From NCBI GenBank assembly GCA_018389105.1, contig JACATO010000612.1, positions 654,501 to 718,500 on the forward strand: 64,000 bases of DNA, read 5' to 3'. Positions 60,629-64,000 of this stretch are shown in pieces. A model generated the notes under the pieces. That model did no database searches, was not told the origin of the DNA, and saw nothing but the letters and a program-made list of their open reading frames with translations. The first letter of the stretch is position 1; each line of letters opens with the position of its first letter. Source of the DNA: Nautilus pompilius (taxonomy: Eukaryota > Mollusca > Cephalopoda > Nautilida > Nautilidae). The position numbers and the translations under genes were made by a program.

Positions 60629-61009
60629 TATTACATGACTGATGAAATCACTGTGTAACTATTACAGAAAACAACAAAAACCCGAATTACCAACGCAAAT
60701 CTATTGAAACAAAATTTTATGAACATTTTTCTGAGCTGTTTTAATTCATTACACTTTTTATAATGTCTGCCTCCATTCTCAATAATTTTCCACATGGCAC
60801 ATATCTGCATGCAGCAGACTACTGTAGATGGTAAGAATGTGTTGCTGAATTCTGGTTTTACAAAAATTTCAGAGGTAACATCAAATAGTATAGTTGGCAC
60901 CCTCAGTGGCAAAATCTAAAAACTCTGGGAATGCATTTCCCATGATGCTCTGTGTATGCACAGTTACTTCCATAACACACATTATGGTTTGGGAATTATA
61001 AGCAATTGA

Positions 61010-61889
61010 CTGATGTACGAACGAGTGTGCATGTACCAGGATTGCTTGTTTGATTTGCCTTATTAAATGTACAATTGACTGTACACAACATTTTGTTCAT
61101 TGTATGAGATTATAAATAACTTATTTCACTATTTCTGTATTGGTTTGTTTGTTTTTTTTTTTTTGTTTTCTTTACATGATAACTTTAAGAAAACCATCTG
61201 GGTTATCAGAATGCACCTTCTTTTAAAAAATATAACAGAGTTTGAAATCTTTTTAAAATGATTATGTAAAGTTTGTTTTTCTAATCAAAATACTTGGGGT
61301 TTTGTGGTTAAAATTATGGGGAAAGTCTTTCATATCATTCTATGTTTGAAACAGATGAAAAAAGCCAGGAAATAGATAAAACTGTCAAAGCTAATCATAA
61401 TGGCTCAGGTTGGTAGCACTTTTCTCTAAGACTTAAAGGATGTTTGCATTGTTTTATCAGTGATCATTTGAGACATTGTGTCTCTGTTTACTTGCAAGAT
61501 CAGACCTGTTTTCACTACTTAGAGATGAGTTTTCAAATAACAGGACTAGAGTGTTTATTGGCTTCTTTTGGGGTGTGTGTATCTGTTACAAGCAATTATG
61601 GGTAGATAACAATCTTGTATCTTTTTTCTATGAAAAGTATTTTCTGTTATATGCCGGTGACTTTTTAAAAATAATCTTCATGTCCAAAAGCATCAGTGTG
61701 TGTCACCCTCACTTATTTAGCAGTTGCATACAGCCTTGGTATTTGTTCATCACAGTTACTGAAGGGGATTACTTAGATAGGATTAATAGATATTCAAGCA
61801 AGCAGTTTTTAGAGTTTTATTAAGATACCATTGGTAAATAAATAAATACAATGAAAAAAACCTAATAGGTAAGCTTCATTTCCCATATG
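61010..61889. other. Stretch with no gene recognised
   Basis: AT-rich. The open frame 61476-61823 (plus, 115 codons) is the longest outside transposons. It is rich in Phe, Leu, Ser and Cys and has no recognised domain, splice-like boundaries or repeat relation. Confidence 0.45.
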
Positions 61890-62370
61890 AGTAGCTTGCA
61901 GAGAAAGCCGTAATTTAAGCATGTATTGTTGGCTATATGTATATGTAGTCATTGCTTACCCTGAAAGGAGCACGTCCAGACTCATCTGAGCAGATTATGG
62001 TTCATCAGGGTGTTTGCAAAATGCATGCCGTACAAAAGAATGTATTAGTTATCAGTCAGCAGAAGTACTGATGTAAGTGGTGTCTGCCTGTTTATTATTA
62101 TGCGCAATGCAGTTTTCCAAGCCCAACAAAATGTACACTACCATTCGGATAATTTTTCTGTTTAGCAGTGAGAACCTGTTACCAGTGTCTGGAGCATCAT
62201 AATGATCTCTCTGCTCATTTCCTGCTGAGAATAGCCATTATGGAGATTAAGCACTTTGTTAGCCAGAAACTCGACCTTTCCACCCTCTCTCCCTCTTCCA
62301 ATCAATAGTGGCTTAGATTACCAGAAGCCATGAAGTTAATATCTACAGAAAACGGTTGCTATCAATAAAT
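61890..62370. other. Candidate conserved non-coding (enhancer-like) block
   Basis: About 480 bp of balanced composition between AT-rich flanks, free of homopolymers. Segments such as TGATCTCTCTGCTCATTTCC and CTGAGAATAGCCATTATGGA, and ATCAGTCAGCAGAAGTACTG, have the texture of deeply conserved developmental enhancers. No open frame or transposon motif. Conservation itself was not tested. Confidence 0.42.
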
Positions 62371-62989
62371 TATACTCAGGATTAAAAATGAACGATTACC
62401 ATTTAAATCGCTGTTACAATTCTCTCATTATTTGATCTGTTCTTTTCAATCTTCTACCATACCAGGAGACCTTGATTCTGTTAAAACCCTAACTTATATA
62501 AACTTATTTTAGTTAAATGACAGTTTAATTAAGATAATAATGGTAAATAAATATAACATGAAAAAAAAAATGATTGCAGTGCTGGGGAAAGTTATTCCAT
62601 CGCCCTGTATTTTAAACAGAATATTGCATTTTTAACATAATAAAGCTAAGTATTATTTTCAGATTTCTTGTGAAGAAACAACCTTAGAGTAATAAAACAG
62701 TAAGGAATATTATTTTAGCAAAATAAATGTGTAAACAATAAATCAGAAATTAAGAAATGCATACCATTGTCATAGTTATGTTGTAATTAATTATACTTAA
62801 ACCAAAAAAAAAAAAAAATTGAATTTTTGGAGTGATATCAGAATTTGGGCACCACTGTATACCATTCAGATTACAGCACAGTTATAGTTGTATTTCCTTA
62901 GTTGCCAAATGGACTTCATTAAATCTTGATCCTGAGTGAGTGCTTATTTAATGAAGTTGCTTGTCTGTTACTTATTTTCATCTAACCTC
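62371..62989. other. Gap with no gene recognised
   Basis: AT-rich with poly-A at about 62805. Nothing seen. Confidence 0.5.
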
Positions 62990-63365
62990 CTCTCCCTTCC
63001 CCTTATGAAAACTCTTTACAAACAGACACAGGGTGGATGCATGTTTGGAATTTTACACCAAAATGAATTTGGACTGTTGACGTAGGATGAGGATGGCAGC
63101 AGCAGTTTTTGATGTGTTTATCAGGCGGGGTAGACTAGGAGAGCTCAGCTTGTAGATATCAAGCATGAACTCTCAGCTTAGTAACAAGTTCAAAGGTTCC
63201 AGCTTCCCTTCGACTTTAGTCTCTGCCTCCTAGCAACCATGTTTGTTAAACAAGCTGTGTCAGCTTCAAGGAGATGGACAGTGCTTACAGAAACCTCTTT
63301 AAAATGGTCCCTCTTCTCTGACACTTTGGATGGGTAGCCAGCACTCTTCTTGATGATGGGGGGGA
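62990..63365. other. Candidate regulatory block with an RFX-type half site
   Basis: Balanced composition, no coding potential. CCTAGCAACCATG at 63229-63241 matches an RFX (X-box) half site. Stretches such as GGTAGACTAGGAGAGCTCAG and CAAAGGTTCCAGCTTCCC look enhancer-like. Confidence 0.35.
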
Positions 63366-64000
63366 TGAAACTCCTTTTTTCAGCATAAATTACTGAACAT
63401 TAATTTTTTTGTGGTGTTAAATACTGAAAACTAGAAAATAGTATACGTATATAAATTTGTGACAGAAGTTATCACTTTTTTTTATTCCAAAGTGAAAAAG
63501 TTGTTTATTTTGTTTGTTTGTTTGTTTAAAAGCAGGGATAATTCAGTATTTTATTACAGTTACTTCAGATATTTAAATTTGGACTCTCTTGAAAATATCA
63601 AATTCACATTGGTCGCACATGGAATTTAAAAAAATATTGTTTCGCTAATTAGTAAATCAATAATCAACTCACTGAAAACTTGTAGTTTTATCTTGAAAAC
63701 CAATTTTCCTATGAGGAACTTGTGTGATCAAAGCATTCTGTGGTTTAAACTTCTGGTTACTCCTAGCAATTGATAAAGTCTTGGCTGTAACCCAGGTGAC
63801 AGTTGCCATAGTCACCACGTCATAGGGAAATCCACTCAAGATTATTAATTCTCATCTATTTATCCTTGAAAATAAAGATTTTAAAAATAATATTTAATTT
63901 GTATTTCGATAGGTTTTTTTTTCTTTCTAATACAATTTTATACACTACTTGATATATAAAACTAAAAGAATAGGCTAAATGTATTATTTTAGAATCTTTT
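63366..64000. other. Right end of the window, no gene recognised
   Basis: AT-rich with a (TTTG)n-like run at 63510-63528. Apart from the X-box-like motif nothing is supported. Confidence 0.5.
63802..63816. promoter_or_regulatory. RFX-type X-box-like motif
   Basis: GTTGCCATAGTCACC resembles the palindromic RFX consensus GTTGCCATGGNAAC, with one half diverged. It lies in a short balanced stretch (63730-63850) close to the right edge of the window. Confidence 0.35.

Larger units (their letters stand above)
59713..61009. mobile_element. TIR element of unknown family, carrying a nested Tigger
   Basis: The left CAATTGATTACTTATAATTC and the reverse complement of the right CAATTGCTTATAATTCCCAA begin inverted repeats of about 100 bp (59713-59810 and 60898-61009). 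These also share AACATGGGAAATTTTGCCAC / CATGGGAAATGC...TTTTGCCACTG. Without the nested Tigger (59865-60628) the element would be about 530 bp. The open frame at 60631-60912 (minus, 93 codons) includes GGRHYKKCNELKQLRKMF, slightly like mariner/IS630 C-termini, but the match is weak. Confidence 0.66.

Noticed and set aside
60631..60912. Mariner transposase call for the minus-strand open frame
   Set aside because: Only one short block (GGRHYKKCNELKQ) faintly resembles a mariner C-terminus; too weak for a family assignment.
61476..61823. 115-codon plus-strand open frame
   Set aside because: Low-information, hydrophobic composition with no motif, no splice context and no repeat relation; expected by chance in 64 kb.

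Overview
The window looks like one stretch of AT-rich, repeat-rich eukaryotic nuclear DNA with no recognisable host protein-coding gene, tRNA or rRNA. Every protein similarity found by reading the translations belongs to a decayed transposable element. The mixture (Tc1 with long inverted repeats, several Tigger/pogo lineages, hAT, a Penelope-like element, an RTE-like LINE, a tRNA-derived SINE) fits a non-mammalian vertebrate intergenic region or giant intron. The 52.6-54.0 kb Tc1 belongs to a type I recall from fishes and lampreys. Several long, evenly composed, repeat-free blocks (for example 31.2-32.2, 43.3-44.0 and 61.9-62.4 kb) have the texture of vertebrate conserved non-coding sequence. 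The species cannot be fixed from the sequence, and a non-vertebrate animal is not excluded. All family names come from remembered protein motifs; no search was run.

Layout: 0-2.1 kb, hAT (DUF4371/ZMYM1-like) transposase relic on the minus strand, leaving the window at its left edge, with a 245-bp tandem duplication inside it. 2.4-4.6 kb, Tigger element whose catalytic block is inverted. 8.2-8.8 kb and 39.2-39.8 kb, two opposite-facing copies of a CpG-bearing Tigger-type MITE. 11.6-12.9 kb, Tc1 relic. 14.0-15.1 kb, pogo-like relic. 19.15-19.44 kb, tRNA-type SINE. 19.99-21.45 kb, complete but dead Tc1 with roughly 180-bp terminal repeats. 26.1-26.5 kb, pogo-like MITE. 34.57-36.83 kb, a complete-looking DNA transposon coding for an animal protein family that I know only as multicopy and uncharacterised; this is the best candidate for an undescribed system. 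38.88-39.05 kb, hAT MITE with a perfect 8-bp target duplication. 44.3-44.9 kb, TIR element related to 36.84 kb. 46.0-47.3 kb, Penelope-like reverse transcriptase. 48.5-49.2, 52.6-54.0 and 54.4-55.5 kb, more Tc1 elements. 50.8-52.2 kb, LINE 3' half. 58.2-59.25 kb, second pogo/Tigger lineage. 59.7-61.0 kb, a TIR element with a Tigger deletion derivative nested inside it.

Nothing here forms an operon or pathway. The useful content is the transposon stratigraphy: nested insertions, target duplications, internal inversions and loss of catalytic residues. The repeat-free islands may be regulatory DNA of a developmental gene outside the window.
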